Assembly: GCA_902594745.1 (NCBI GenBank)
Contig: CACJNF010000001.1
Coordinates: 186,001 to 250,000, forward strand
Direction: 5' to 3'
Length of the DNA: 64,000 bases
Origin: an uncultured Bacteroidota bacterium
GTDB lineage: Bacteria > Bacteroidota > Bacteroidia > Flavobacteriales > Flavobacteriaceae
Made by a program: the position numbers and the translations under genes. The notes beneath the pieces were generated by a model, which had not been told where the DNA came from, did not search any database, and saw nothing but the letters and a program-made list of their open reading frames with translations. This document shows, piece after piece, positions 1 to 9,567 of the stretch; positions within the stretch are counted from its first letter, which is position 1; each line of letters begins with the position of its first letter.

Positions 1-902
1 CTAACCAGATCTTTAACGCTAGGATTATCATTTATTGAACTAACACCATGACCAGCTGACCAAATAGTTTTCCATGCCTTAGCTTCAGCCTCAGCCATAT
101 CTTTACCAAAGTCAATTTTTTTTGAATCATTCCACACTTCTTCCGTAACACCCATCGCTTCAAGACTAGGTCTTAGAAAATTAGCATGAACACCAGAGAC
201 TGCAGCAGTATATACTATATCCTCAGCAGAAGAGTTAATAATCATATCTTTATAGGCTTGCTCTGCAAGACTCTCTTTAGTATTAATAAATCTTGTACCC
301 ATATATGCAATGTCAGCACCCATTTGAAGGGCTGATGCTACATCTCTTCCATTTGATATACAACCCGAAAGAATGATTGTTTTGTTAAAAAATTCTCTAA
401 TTAAAGAGATCATAGCCATTGGGTTTTTTAGACCTGCATGACCACCAGCACCAGCAGTAACAAGAACTAGACCATCCACATTAGCCTCTGCAGCTTTTTC
501 AGCGTGTCTTTTCTTAATTATATCATGATAAACTAGTCCCCCATAACTATGAATTGCATTTACAATATCAGGGACAGCTCCTAATGAAGTTATAATCATA
601 GGAACTTTATGTTTTACACAAATATCTAAATCAGCCTTGATTCTAATATTAGATGGATGGACAATAAGGTTTACACCAAAAGGTGCAGGTTTTATTCCAG
701 TCTCACTCTCAAATTTTGAAAGTTCATCTTTAATCTCAACTACCCACTCCTCAAAACCTTCTGAGGTTCTTTGATTTAAAGCTGGAAAAGTTCCAACTAT
801 TCCGTTTTTACAACATTCAATTACAAGCTTTGGGCCTGAAATTAAAAATAGTGGAGCTGCTATTACAGGTAAGTTTAGATCTTTATAAAAATTCTTATCC
901 AT
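1..902 (-). CDS. Nitronate monooxygenase / 2-nitropropane dioxygenase-like FMN protein (partial, C-terminus beyond window)
   Basis: Manual reverse-strand translation: MDKNFYKDLNLPVIAAPLFLISGPKLVIECCKNGIVGTFPALNQRT...GLVLVTAGAGGHAG...KTIILSGCISNGRDVASALQMGADIAYMGTRF; start codon at 900-902, open to window edge. Confidence 0.85.
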   Translation of the reverse strand, partial: MDKNFYKDLNLPVIAAPLFLISGPKLVIECCKNGIVGTFPALNQRTSEGFEEWVVEIKDELSKFESETGIKPAPFGVNLIVHPSNIRIKADLDICVKHKVPMIITSLGAVPDIVNAIHSYGGLVYHDIIKKRHAEKAAEANVDGLVLVTAGAGGHAGLKNPMAMISLIREFFNKTIILSGCISNGRDVASALQMGADIAYMGTRFINTKESLAEQAYKDMIINSSAEDIVYTAAVSGVHANFLRPSLEAMGVTEEVWNDSKKIDFGKDMAEAEAKAWKTIWSAGHGVSSINDNPSVKDLV

Positions 903-1353
903 TTTTTCTTTTTTTACAAGACCACTCAAACTCAAATTCAGAGACTAAGTCTCCTTCTTCATCATACCCCCTAGCTTTTAACCAAGCCTTTGAAGTTATG
1001 TTTTGAATAGTCGAATTAATTAGTTGTTTAGCTATTTTACCTTCAGTACAAGTAAAAGTTATTTTACCTACTGCTTTTTTATAGAAGCTTGATTTATTAC
1101 TTACAAGAAGCATTGAGATATTAGCATTAGAATCTTGAATAGATTTTGTAAGTAACATTCCTGTAGTTAACTCTGCGGCCATGCCCTGAACTGCCCAAAA
1201 CATAGATCTGTATGGATTTTGATTAATCCATTTAAAACTTACTTTAACTTCACATTTATCTTCATCAATTAGAGTAAGCCTTACACCTGTTAGCCATGCA
1301 GCAGGAAGCTTTAAAAGCATCCATTTATTTATTTTACTCGGTGTATATTTCAT
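895..1353 (-). CDS. DUF4442-type hot-dog-fold thioesterase-like protein
   Basis: 152 aa ORF with PaaI/DUF4442-like pattern (NPYRSMFWAVQGMAAELTTGML); overlaps the next gene by 8 nt. Confidence 0.6.
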   Translation of the reverse strand: MKYTPSKINKWMLLKLPAAWLTGVRLTLIDEDKCEVKVSFKWINQNPYRSMFWAVQGMAAELTTGMLLTKSIQDSNANISMLLVSNKSSFYKKAVGKITFTCTEGKIAKQLINSTIQNITSKAWLKARGYDEEGDLVSEFEFEWSCKKRKNG

Positions 1354-1928
1354 TTTTCTGTTAAAATACTAAATCCAATGTGAATATTACCAGTTTCTTT
1401 ATCAACATATAATTCTCTATCCTCTTGGGTTCCATGACAAGTATCTATTGAACAAAAAAGTGATCCACCTGCTAATCTTACTTGATTTGAATTAACAGGC
1501 TCAGTAATATCCCAAACATTTCCAACAATGTTCACAGATTTAACAGCAGAAATTGGATACATATTATCAGAGACAATTAGCCTGTCATCTAAGGATACAA
1601 GCTTCCAATACTCTTCATAAGTAGGAAGCCGAACACCCGCCCATTTACAATACTCAATTGCATCTTTATAACTTACCTGTGTTACAGGTAAACTATCAAT
1701 TGATTTGTTAATACCATCTGGTTTTATCCAATTTGCACCATTGACAACTTTATAATCATAAACATTCTCTTGAACAAATGACCAACCATACTCTTCGGCG
1801 CTAGTTATGTATCCAGTTTCATTAATAAACTCCTTAAATTCCTTAACTGAAACAGTCCTAAGATCATAATCTATTTTAGATGTGCATGAAATTAAAACCA
1901 GGGATAAGATCATTAAGATTTTTTTCAT
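1350..1928 (-). CDS. Compact lipoprotein formylglycine-generating-enzyme (FGE/SUMF1) domain protein
   Basis: Lipobox LISC; VSVKEFKEFINETGYITSAEEYGWSFV, LPVTQVSYKDAIEYCKWAGVRLPTYEEYWKL, GNVWDI, GGSLFCSIDTCHG (C-x4-C as in FGE). Confidence 0.8.
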   Translation of the reverse strand: MKKILMILSLVLISCTSKIDYDLRTVSVKEFKEFINETGYITSAEEYGWSFVQENVYDYKVVNGANWIKPDGINKSIDSLPVTQVSYKDAIEYCKWAGVRLPTYEEYWKLVSLDDRLIVSDNMYPISAVKSVNIVGNVWDITEPVNSNQVRLAGGSLFCSIDTCHGTQEDRELYVDKETGNIHIGFSILTEK

Positions 1929-1929
1929 A

Positions 1930-3549
1930 TTAATTATATATAAAACTTTTATCTAATTCCTCCGAGTCTTTATACTTAATCCTAAGTTCTTTTAATTCTT
2001 GTGTTAATTTGACAACGACATCCTTATAATTAGGATCATTATAAACATTATTCATTTCATTTGGATCATTTTTACGGTCATATAATTCCCACTCATCAAT
2101 ATCATAATAAAAGTGAGTAAGTTTAAAGTCTTTGTTAACTATCCCATAGTGTCTCTTTGCCATATGGACTGAAGGATACTCATAATAATGATAATAAACT
2201 GATTCTCTATTCCATTTACTAGAATTTCCTTTTAATAATGGTATGAGACTTTCACCTTGCATATCTTTTGGTGCTTCAATCATTGCAGCCTCTAAAAAAG
2301 TTTGGGCAAAGTCAAGATTTTGAACCATTTCCTCATTTGTTGTTCCAGGTTTAATTTGATTAGGCCATTTAATTATTAGTGGGGTTTTGAAAGACTCATC
2401 ATAAATAAACCTCTTATCAAACCATCCATGTTCACCAAGATAAAAGCCTTGATCTGAAGTGTAAACAACTATAGTATTTTTGTCAAGTCCCGTCTCTTCA
2501 AGATAGTTCAAAACTCTACCTACGTTATCATCTACAGATGAAATGGTTGCCAAATAGTCTTGCATATATCGTTGAAACTTCCATTGCATTTTTTCCTTAT
2601 TGGTCATGTTTGGCCAATTAGCTTCAAAATCTTTACTAATCTTGTCTAGAGTAACGTCATATTTTTTCTTTTGCTCCTCATTAGCTCTACCATAACGGTT
2701 ATTAAAAGAATTAGAGCTAGGTTCAAAAAAGGTTCCATCACCTCTTGCATAAACAATTTTTGGTTCTACATTTTTCATTTTTTCAAATACTGAGGGACGA
2801 ACTTTGCTGTCTTGCATGTATTGCATATGAGTAAGTAGATTCATCTCAGCAGTTTTTGCAGCAGTACCCCTATTAGAGTAGTCATCATAAAGAGTTTCTG
2901 GTTCAGGAAACTTTTTATTATAAAATTCAGCAAACTTTTCAGGACTTGGCCACCATGCCCTGTGAGGAGCTTTATGAAGATAGAATGTCAAGAAGGGCTT
3001 GTCATTATCTCTTTTATTTTTAAACCAGTCTAATGTTAAGTCGGTGATAACATCTGTTACATATCCAGTAATAATTGTGTCCTTCTCTTTTCCTAAGAAT
3101 CTAGGGTTAATATAATCTCCCTGACCAGGAAGAATAAGAAAATCATCTATACCTTTTGGATTATTTCCAAAATGAAGTTTTCCAAACATAGCTGTTTGAT
3201 AACCATTCTTTTTAAATAATTGAGGAAAGGTCATTTGAGAATCATCAAATTTTGCAATATTATCTATTTTTCCATTAATATGACTGTGTTTACCAGTTAG
3301 TATAACTGCTCTTGAGGGCGCACATATTGAGTTTGTTACCGAGGCATTAGTAAACAACATTCCTTCATTTGCAATTCTATCGATGTTTGGAGTTTGAATT
3401 AACCTATCATCATAGGCGCTTATTGCTTGATAAGCATGATCATCAGACATTATAAATAATATATTCGGTTTTGTATTGGTGTCTATATCATTAGTACAGC
3501 CTAAAATGAAAAAGGTAATAAACAATAATTTTAAGGGATAATATTTCAT
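1930..3549 (-). CDS. Sulfatase 1 (S1/arylsulfatase superfamily lipoprotein; resembles N-acetylglucosamine-6-sulfatase-like group)
   Basis: Lipobox ILGC; MSDDHAYQAISAY; CAPSR FGly motif; TAMFGKLHFG; TSDQGFYLGEHGWFDKR. Confidence 0.9.
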   Translation of the reverse strand: MKYYPLKLLFITFFILGCTNDIDTNTKPNILFIMSDDHAYQAISAYDDRLIQTPNIDRIANEGMLFTNASVTNSICAPSRAVILTGKHSHINGKIDNIAKFDDSQMTFPQLFKKNGYQTAMFGKLHFGNNPKGIDDFLILPGQGDYINPRFLGKEKDTIITGYVTDVITDLTLDWFKNKRDNDKPFLTFYLHKAPHRAWWPSPEKFAEFYNKKFPEPETLYDDYSNRGTAAKTAEMNLLTHMQYMQDSKVRPSVFEKMKNVEPKIVYARGDGTFFEPSSNSFNNRYGRANEEQKKKYDVTLDKISKDFEANWPNMTNKEKMQWKFQRYMQDYLATISSVDDNVGRVLNYLEETGLDKNTIVVYTSDQGFYLGEHGWFDKRFIYDESFKTPLIIKWPNQIKPGTTNEEMVQNLDFAQTFLEAAMIEAPKDMQGESLIPLLKGNSSKWNRESVYYHYYEYPSVHMAKRHYGIVNKDFKLTHFYYDIDEWELYDRKNDPNEMNNVYNDPNYKDVVVKLTQELKELRIKYKDSEELDKSFIYN

Positions 3550-3553
3550 TATT

Positions 3554-3631
3554 TTAATTTTTAAAGCTAGGGTTTATTGAAACTTTATTTGCATTTGTTT
3601 CATTCTTTAAATTATTTATTTTTTTTAACAT
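3554..3631 (-). CDS. Possible 25-aa small ORF filling the only larger intergenic gap of the sulfatase array (MLKKINNLKNETNANKVSINPSFKN)
   Basis: ATG 3 nt after the upstream sulfatase stop codon, stop 4 nt before the next sulfatase ATG; manual translation. Confidence 0.25.
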   Translation of the reverse strand: MLKKINNLKNETNANKVSINPSFKN

Positions 3632-3634
3632 AAT

Positions 3635-5206
3635 TTACTCTAAAATTAGGTTTTTAATATTACTAAATTCTTTACCTCTAATTTTTACAAAACCTTCAAT
3701 CATTTCCTTTAACTTTTTATCTTCAATCTTTGAAAGATCATTTTTTTGTGAGGGATCATCCTTTAAGTTATATAATTTAAAGTCCAGTGAGTTCCCTAAT
3801 TCTATATTAACATTTTTTGCAATTGATTGACCCTTATAAGGTGGAATCATTACCCAGTCACCTTTTCTGTATGCAGTTCTTGTAGAGGCCTCAAGAATTA
3901 GCTCCTTTCTACCCTTGCCTTTATTATTTAAAATCAAATCTAAAAAGTCTATTCCATCTTTTGATCTATACTCTAATCCAACTAATTTAGAAATTGAATT
4001 AAGAAGATCAATTTGTGATATCATTTCATTTGATATTCCAGGCTTTATTTTTCCTTTCCAATATGAAATAAACGGAACTCTTGTGCCAGCTTCAAAGAGA
4101 CTGTATTTTCCACCTCTTAATCCACCTTTAGGAGTATGATCTCCTAGTTTTTCTACAGCATCGTCATAATATCCATCATTTAATACTGGTCCATTGTCAC
4201 TTGAGAAAATTATTAATGTATTATCTAATAAATTCTCTGACTCTAAAGTCTTATATAATTCTCCAATAGCCCAATCTGCTTCTATAATAACATCACCTCT
4301 AGGTCCCATCCCAGATAGCCCTTCAAATCTTGGGTGCGGGGTTCTTGGAACATGTGGTTGTTGAAGAGTATAAAATAGAAAGAAAGGATTATTTTTATTT
4401 CTTTTAATGTATTCTTTAGCTTTTTGCAAGAAATGATCTGCCATATCAATATCACTCCAAAGAGCATCATTACCGCCCTTCATGTATCCAATTCTTGGAA
4501 TTCCATTTACTATTGAACCATTATGACCATGATGCCATTTCATTGTTGTAAGCTCAGGATTTTTCAATCCAGTTGGCAGGCCATAGTCATCATGTTTTTT
4601 TTGATGGAAAAAATTTACTTCTATAGGGTCATTGATATCAAGGTTAACAACATCTCCATTCTCAATATATACTGTTGGAACACGGTCTTGAGTATCAGCC
4701 ATTATATGTGAATAATCAAAACCTACTTCATTTGGACCAGGAGAAATAGTAGAATTATAGTCAATTATACCAGATCCAGCGACTCCATCTCCAGATCCTA
4801 AACCAAGATGCCACTTACCTACAATACCTGTATGATAATTTTTTCTTTTTAATAGTTTAGGTATAGTCATTTCTGTAGTATCTATTACTAAAGATCCACC
4901 AGTTATAACTCTTAAACCATCTTTTCTCCATGGATACTTACCAGTTAAGAGAGCATATCTACTAGGACTACAAGTTGCAGATGAAGCGTATCCAAAGTTA
5001 AATCTAATTCCTTCGTTAGCTAGCTTATCAATATTAGGTGTTTTTAATGTACCTTTTTGATATGCACTTACATCACCATAACCTAAATCATCTGTATAAA
5101 TTATTATAATATTGGGATCATTAGTTGAATGATTTTGAATTGTCTCACATCCTAAAATAAAGATGATAGAAATGATAAAAGATTTAGTGTAATTGAAGTT
5201 CATCAT
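3635..5206 (-). CDS. Sulfatase 2 (S1 superfamily lipoprotein, arylsulfatase A-like)
   Basis: Lipobox ILGC; YTDDLGYGD; CSPSR; GIVGKWHLG; SSDNGP. Confidence 0.92.
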   Translation of the reverse strand: MMNFNYTKSFIISIIFILGCETIQNHSTNDPNIIIIYTDDLGYGDVSAYQKGTLKTPNIDKLANEGIRFNFGYASSATCSPSRYALLTGKYPWRKDGLRVITGGSLVIDTTEMTIPKLLKRKNYHTGIVGKWHLGLGSGDGVAGSGIIDYNSTISPGPNEVGFDYSHIMADTQDRVPTVYIENGDVVNLDINDPIEVNFFHQKKHDDYGLPTGLKNPELTTMKWHHGHNGSIVNGIPRIGYMKGGNDALWSDIDMADHFLQKAKEYIKRNKNNPFFLFYTLQQPHVPRTPHPRFEGLSGMGPRGDVIIEADWAIGELYKTLESENLLDNTLIIFSSDNGPVLNDGYYDDAVEKLGDHTPKGGLRGGKYSLFEAGTRVPFISYWKGKIKPGISNEMISQIDLLNSISKLVGLEYRSKDGIDFLDLILNNKGKGRKELILEASTRTAYRKGDWVMIPPYKGQSIAKNVNIELGNSLDFKLYNLKDDPSQKNDLSKIEDKKLKEMIEGFVKIRGKEFSNIKNLILE

Positions 5207-5218
5207 TAAAATATTTAA

Positions 5219-6700
5219 TTACCAATTAGTGTTTATCCTACCTGAAAGCTTCCCATCAATTATGAGTAAATTAATACTATCAACAAACTTTTGATCATAC
5301 TTAATGTTTTTTTCAAAAGGTATTGGAGCATTATTTGCCTCTCTCCATAAATTTAAGCTATTAAAAAGTTCTGTTGTTTTTTGGACATTCACTTTACTTA
5401 AATCATATGATTCTGATATATCATTTTCAATATTGTAAAGTTCTTTTTTATCATTTTCAAAATAGTGATGCAGTTTCCAGTTGTCTTCAATTATAACCGA
5501 ACCAGGTCTTGTTCTAAATAAAGGATCTGTTCCGTTATCCTCTTGAACATTATATGCCTGAAGATAAATAGGAAAATGGTAAAACAAAGCTCTTTTTTCA
5601 ATTTTTCTACCATCAAAAATTGGGTTTAAATCTATTCCATCTAGTTTTAGATCTTTGTTTTTATAACCAATAATATTTTGAATTGTAGGAAAAAAATCAA
5701 TATTGCTTACTCTTTCATAAGATTTACTTGCCTCTTTTATTTTACCTCTCCATGAAAAAATTAAGGGTACTTTTATACCTCCTTCATAGTATGATCCTTT
5801 TCCCGCCCTAAGTGGTGATTGGTTTGATATAGCTCTAATACCACCGTTATCAGAAGTGAAAATAAAAAGTGTATTTTCAGATAAACCTAGTTGTTCAATT
5901 TTATTTATAATTTTTCCAATATTTTCATCAACTGACTGAATCATACCTGCATAATCTGCTCGATTATGATTTTCATTTCCATCTTTTAATGAATATTTTT
6001 TTTGAAGGTCTTTTTTTGATTGAATTGGAGTATGAACAGAGTAAAATGATACATATGCAAAAAAGGTTTCATTTTGATTAGTATCTATAAAATTTAAAAC
6101 TTCATTTCCTAATCTATCAGTAAGATATTCACCTTTGGGGCCATCTAAAATATTTGGATTTTTATAAGGAGAAAAATACCCTCCTTTAGGACTCCCAGTT
6201 TGATTGCCACCAAAATTATAATCAAAACCTTGATCTTCAGGATAGAATCCCTCATTACCAAGATGCCATTTACCAAAATGAGCATTTAAATACCCTTTAT
6301 CTTTTAACATTTCAGGAATTAAAATATACTCTAAATCAAGATTTCTTTTATTTTTTATTGGTATCAATTTTCGAGTTTTGTCATTCCCTCTTTCTGAACC
6401 AACTAGATCTTGATTATCAGCAACTGTATAGATCCCGTGACTTGTTGAATATTTACCAGTAAACATTGTAGCCCTGCTAGGTGTACAATTTGCTGCAGAA
6501 GCATATCCATTATAAAATGTCATTCCACTTTTTGAAAGATTATCAATATTTGGAGTTTCATAATACTTTGAACCCATAAAAGATAAATCTGTCCATCCTA
6601 AATCATCTACAAAAAATAAGACAATATTTGGATTCTTATTGTCAATTGATTTACAAGATATAATTAGGGTTAAAAAAATAATTAGTACTGTTTTTTTCAT
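5219..6700 (-). CDS. Sulfatase 3 (S1 superfamily lipoprotein)
   Basis: Lipobox IISC; FVDDLGWTD; CTPSR; AHFGKWHLG; TSDNGG. Confidence 0.92.
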   Translation of the reverse strand: MKKTVLIIFLTLIISCKSIDNKNPNIVLFFVDDLGWTDLSFMGSKYYETPNIDNLSKSGMTFYNGYASAANCTPSRATMFTGKYSTSHGIYTVADNQDLVGSERGNDKTRKLIPIKNKRNLDLEYILIPEMLKDKGYLNAHFGKWHLGNEGFYPEDQGFDYNFGGNQTGSPKGGYFSPYKNPNILDGPKGEYLTDRLGNEVLNFIDTNQNETFFAYVSFYSVHTPIQSKKDLQKKYSLKDGNENHNRADYAGMIQSVDENIGKIINKIEQLGLSENTLFIFTSDNGGIRAISNQSPLRAGKGSYYEGGIKVPLIFSWRGKIKEASKSYERVSNIDFFPTIQNIIGYKNKDLKLDGIDLNPIFDGRKIEKRALFYHFPIYLQAYNVQEDNGTDPLFRTRPGSVIIEDNWKLHHYFENDKKELYNIENDISESYDLSKVNVQKTTELFNSLNLWREANNAPIPFEKNIKYDQKFVDSINLLIIDGKLSGRINTNW

Positions 6701-6710
6701 TTAAAGAATA

Positions 6711-8114
6711 TTACTTAGTTATAATCTCTATTAATTCCTTTTCAGAAAGATCTACATTATCATTAATCTGTATCATCCAATTATCTAGTTGAGCTCTAAG
6801 TTCTTCTATCTGACTTGAAAAAGCTTTATCTGTAATTAGATTATTTAATTCAAATGGATCATTTTCTAGATCATAAAACTCCTCATTGCTTTTAGGGGAC
6901 TTAAACCAAAGTTTTTGTTCTGGTGAGAGAAGGTTTAATTTATTTAAGTTAGTTAGATGTCTCATTAAATTCATTTGAGTTCTGTAATAATTGTCTATTG
7001 CATGGGGTTGATTAGTGTCATAATTCCTAACATATTTATATTTTTTTGTTTTTACAGCTCGTTTTCTTTCAGTAATCTCATCAAACCTATCACTAGCACT
7101 AAATGAATACTTTCTTTTATTTTTTGATTCTTTTGAACCTAAAAATGCATTACCTTGAAATATCTCTGGAATTTCAATTCCAGCAATAGATAAAATTGTT
7201 GGTGCAAAGTCAATGAAACTTAATAAGTCATAATTTCTATCTTCTTTAACTTTTTCGGAATACGGGAACTTAATTATCAATGGGACTTTTAATCCAGTTT
7301 CATATATTGCTCTTTTATGTCTTGGAAAAGGACCTCCATGATCACTGTAAAAAAAGATATAGCTATCGTCATATAAGTCTTGCTCAATGAGCTTATCAAT
7401 AATCTTACCCATTTGTTTATCCATTTCAATTATATTAGAATAATTTACAGCCAATGAGTGTCTAACAATTGAATCATTTGGAAAAACTGGAGGAACAATA
7501 ATGCTATCTGGATTTACTTTAAGCTCTTGTTTATCCCTGATCCAGATTTGAGATTCATGAGTAACTCCAAAGTTAAAAACTGAAAAGAAAGGCTGGTTAT
7601 TATTTCTGTTTTCCCAACTAGCTTCTCTACTAGATTCATCCCAAGCTTCATCTGTTAATTTAAAATTATAATCTTGTTTTGAATTATTAGTTGTATAATA
7701 TCCATTTTCCCTTAAGATTTGAGTAAATGGTTTAATCTGCTCAGCTAGTTTGGAGGAATAATATTGAAATTCTAACAAATGTTCACTTTCTGGCCTTACC
7801 TCTCTATTGTAATTATAAGCTCTTTGATGACCTGTTCCAATTGAGTTAGGGTACATTCCTGTTATAATTGAGCTTCTAGCTGGAGCACATACAGGATAAG
7901 GAGAACTCATACCCTCATATACTGTTCCATTTTCTAAAAGTTTATTAATGTTTGGTAACTCAATAGCATTATCACCATAGTATGGAAAAAAATATTGCGA
8001 TTGATCTTCAGCTACTATCCATATAATATTAGGTTTTGTATTATTTTCAATACTACAACCAATTGATATTAATGAAAATATTAAAAAAAATAATTTGAAG
8101 AATTTTTTTTTCAT
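6711..8114 (-). CDS. Sulfatase 4 (S1 superfamily lipoprotein; N-sulfoglucosamine sulfohydrolase-like group)
   Basis: Lipobox SIGC; VAEDQSQYF; CAPAR; YSDHGGPFPRHKRAIYETGLKVPLI. Confidence 0.9.
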   Translation of the reverse strand: MKKKFFKLFFLIFSLISIGCSIENNTKPNIIWIVAEDQSQYFFPYYGDNAIELPNINKLLENGTVYEGMSSPYPVCAPARSSIITGMYPNSIGTGHQRAYNYNREVRPESEHLLEFQYYSSKLAEQIKPFTQILRENGYYTTNNSKQDYNFKLTDEAWDESSREASWENRNNNQPFFSVFNFGVTHESQIWIRDKQELKVNPDSIIVPPVFPNDSIVRHSLAVNYSNIIEMDKQMGKIIDKLIEQDLYDDSYIFFYSDHGGPFPRHKRAIYETGLKVPLIIKFPYSEKVKEDRNYDLLSFIDFAPTILSIAGIEIPEIFQGNAFLGSKESKNKRKYSFSASDRFDEITERKRAVKTKKYKYVRNYDTNQPHAIDNYYRTQMNLMRHLTNLNKLNLLSPEQKLWFKSPKSNEEFYDLENDPFELNNLITDKAFSSQIEELRAQLDNWMIQINDNVDLSEKELIEIITK

Positions 8115-8121
8115 TTTATGG

Positions 8122-9558
8122 TTAATCTAAATTAGCTCTTCTTTTAATATACTCAGTATATTCTGGACGTTTAATTAGATCATTTAAAAATGGCTCATAT
8201 CTTTCATCAGAAGGCCACCATTTTCTTCCATCCTCATTTATAAATTCTTCATTATAGTCATTCCCATTAATACTTTCATTTACTGTTCTATTCCACTTTA
8301 TAAATTCATCTTTCATTTCTTGAAAGACAATCGGGTAAGATGAACTTATATTTAAGGATTCTTTAGGATCATTTAGCAGATCATACAATTCAAAATTATT
8401 TTTTTTAATGCTTGTTACTACTAGTTTAAAATTATTATCTATTAATGCACCCTTATCAAGATAACGGAATGGAATTTTATTTTTTCTTTTCTCAATCTTT
8501 GAATTAAATAAAGGAAAAAGACTTTCCCCATCAAATGGCATTAACATAGTAGAGTCAGGTAAATTTAAAATATCAACTATTGTGGGAAAAATATCCATTG
8601 TTGAAGATGGATAGGTGCTAATTCTACTTTTAATTACTGATGGCCATTCAATTATACTAGGAACTCTAATACCGCCTTCCCAAATATCCCCTTTTTGACC
8701 CTTTAAACCTCCTACAGTCAAGGGTGATATATTCTGTTTTTTACCAAGACCTCCATTATCGCTATTAAACCATAAAATGGTATTGTTGGAAATACCTATT
8801 TCCTGAAGACCTTTTCTAAAATCTCCTAAACTATTATCAAATGCAACTAATTCTCCATAATGATTTTTACTTCTTTCATCTAAATTGTTAAAATCAATAT
8901 TATCCTTATCATCTGCAATAAATGGAGAATGTGGTGATCCATCCCAAATAAGAATAAAAAAGGGCATTTCTTTGTTTTTTCTCTCTTTTATAAAGGATAA
9001 GGCCTCATTAAATATAATCTCTGAGGAATTTCCATTAAAGTCAATAAAATCTCCATTTTCACTCATTAATGGATTTATATCAAAAAAATTTGTAACTGAT
9101 AACCAATGGTCAAATCCAAAATTTTGAGGGCCATATTTATCATCTATTAAAATAGGAGCACCTGGACCTCTTAATCCATTTAAATGCCATTTACCAAAAT
9201 GTGCAGTTATATATCCATTATTTTTTAATGCTTGTGAAATTGTTTTTTCTTGAAGTCTAAGACGATAACCATGATCATACACACCAGTTCTATCATTACT
9301 TCTTCCTGTTAATACTGATGCTCTAGTTGGAGAACAAACTGGTGCACCTGCGTAAAATCTATCAAAACGTAATCCATTATTAGCCATCTCATCCAAGTTA
9401 GGGGTTTTTAAAAGGGGATGATTATAATAACCTGTTTGACCCCAACCCTGATCATCTGTCATAATCAAAATAATATTAGGTTTTTGAATCATTTCTTTTT
9501 GAGAGCACCCAATAAGAAAAAGGTTAAAGAAAACAATAAAAAGTCTGCTGATCTTCAT
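8122..9558 (-). CDS. Sulfatase 5 (S1 superfamily lipoprotein)
   Basis: Lipobox LIGC; MTDDQGWGQ; CSPTR; AHFGKWHLNG; NSDNGG. Confidence 0.92.
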   Translation of the reverse strand: MKISRLFIVFFNLFLIGCSQKEMIQKPNIILIMTDDQGWGQTGYYNHPLLKTPNLDEMANNGLRFDRFYAGAPVCSPTRASVLTGRSNDRTGVYDHGYRLRLQEKTISQALKNNGYITAHFGKWHLNGLRGPGAPILIDDKYGPQNFGFDHWLSVTNFFDINPLMSENGDFIDFNGNSSEIIFNEALSFIKERKNKEMPFFILIWDGSPHSPFIADDKDNIDFNNLDERSKNHYGELVAFDNSLGDFRKGLQEIGISNNTILWFNSDNGGLGKKQNISPLTVGGLKGQKGDIWEGGIRVPSIIEWPSVIKSRISTYPSSTMDIFPTIVDILNLPDSTMLMPFDGESLFPLFNSKIEKRKNKIPFRYLDKGALIDNNFKLVVTSIKKNNFELYDLLNDPKESLNISSSYPIVFQEMKDEFIKWNRTVNESINGNDYNEEFINEDGRKWWPSDERYEPFLNDLIKRPEYTEYIKRRANLD

Positions 9559-9567
9559 AATTGAGTT

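Noticed and set aside
3915-4139. Plus-strand ORFs inside sulfatase genes (e.g. 3915-4139, 4523-4711, 8885-9127, 9911-10123)
   Set aside because: Antisense to well-supported coding regions, no recognisable domains; frame artefacts.
8103-8112. T10 run (A10 on the coding strand) at the start of sulfatase 4
   Set aside because: Encodes the Lys-rich signal-peptide start (MKKKFFK) in an AT-rich genome; no nearby functional reason for frameshifting.
6711-8114. E-D instead of D-D in the N-terminal metal motif (VAEDQSQ) and missing GKWH in sulfatase 4
   Set aside because: I recall this pattern from a common bacterial sulfatase subgroup, and the CAPAR and SDHGG motifs are intact; not treated as inactivating.
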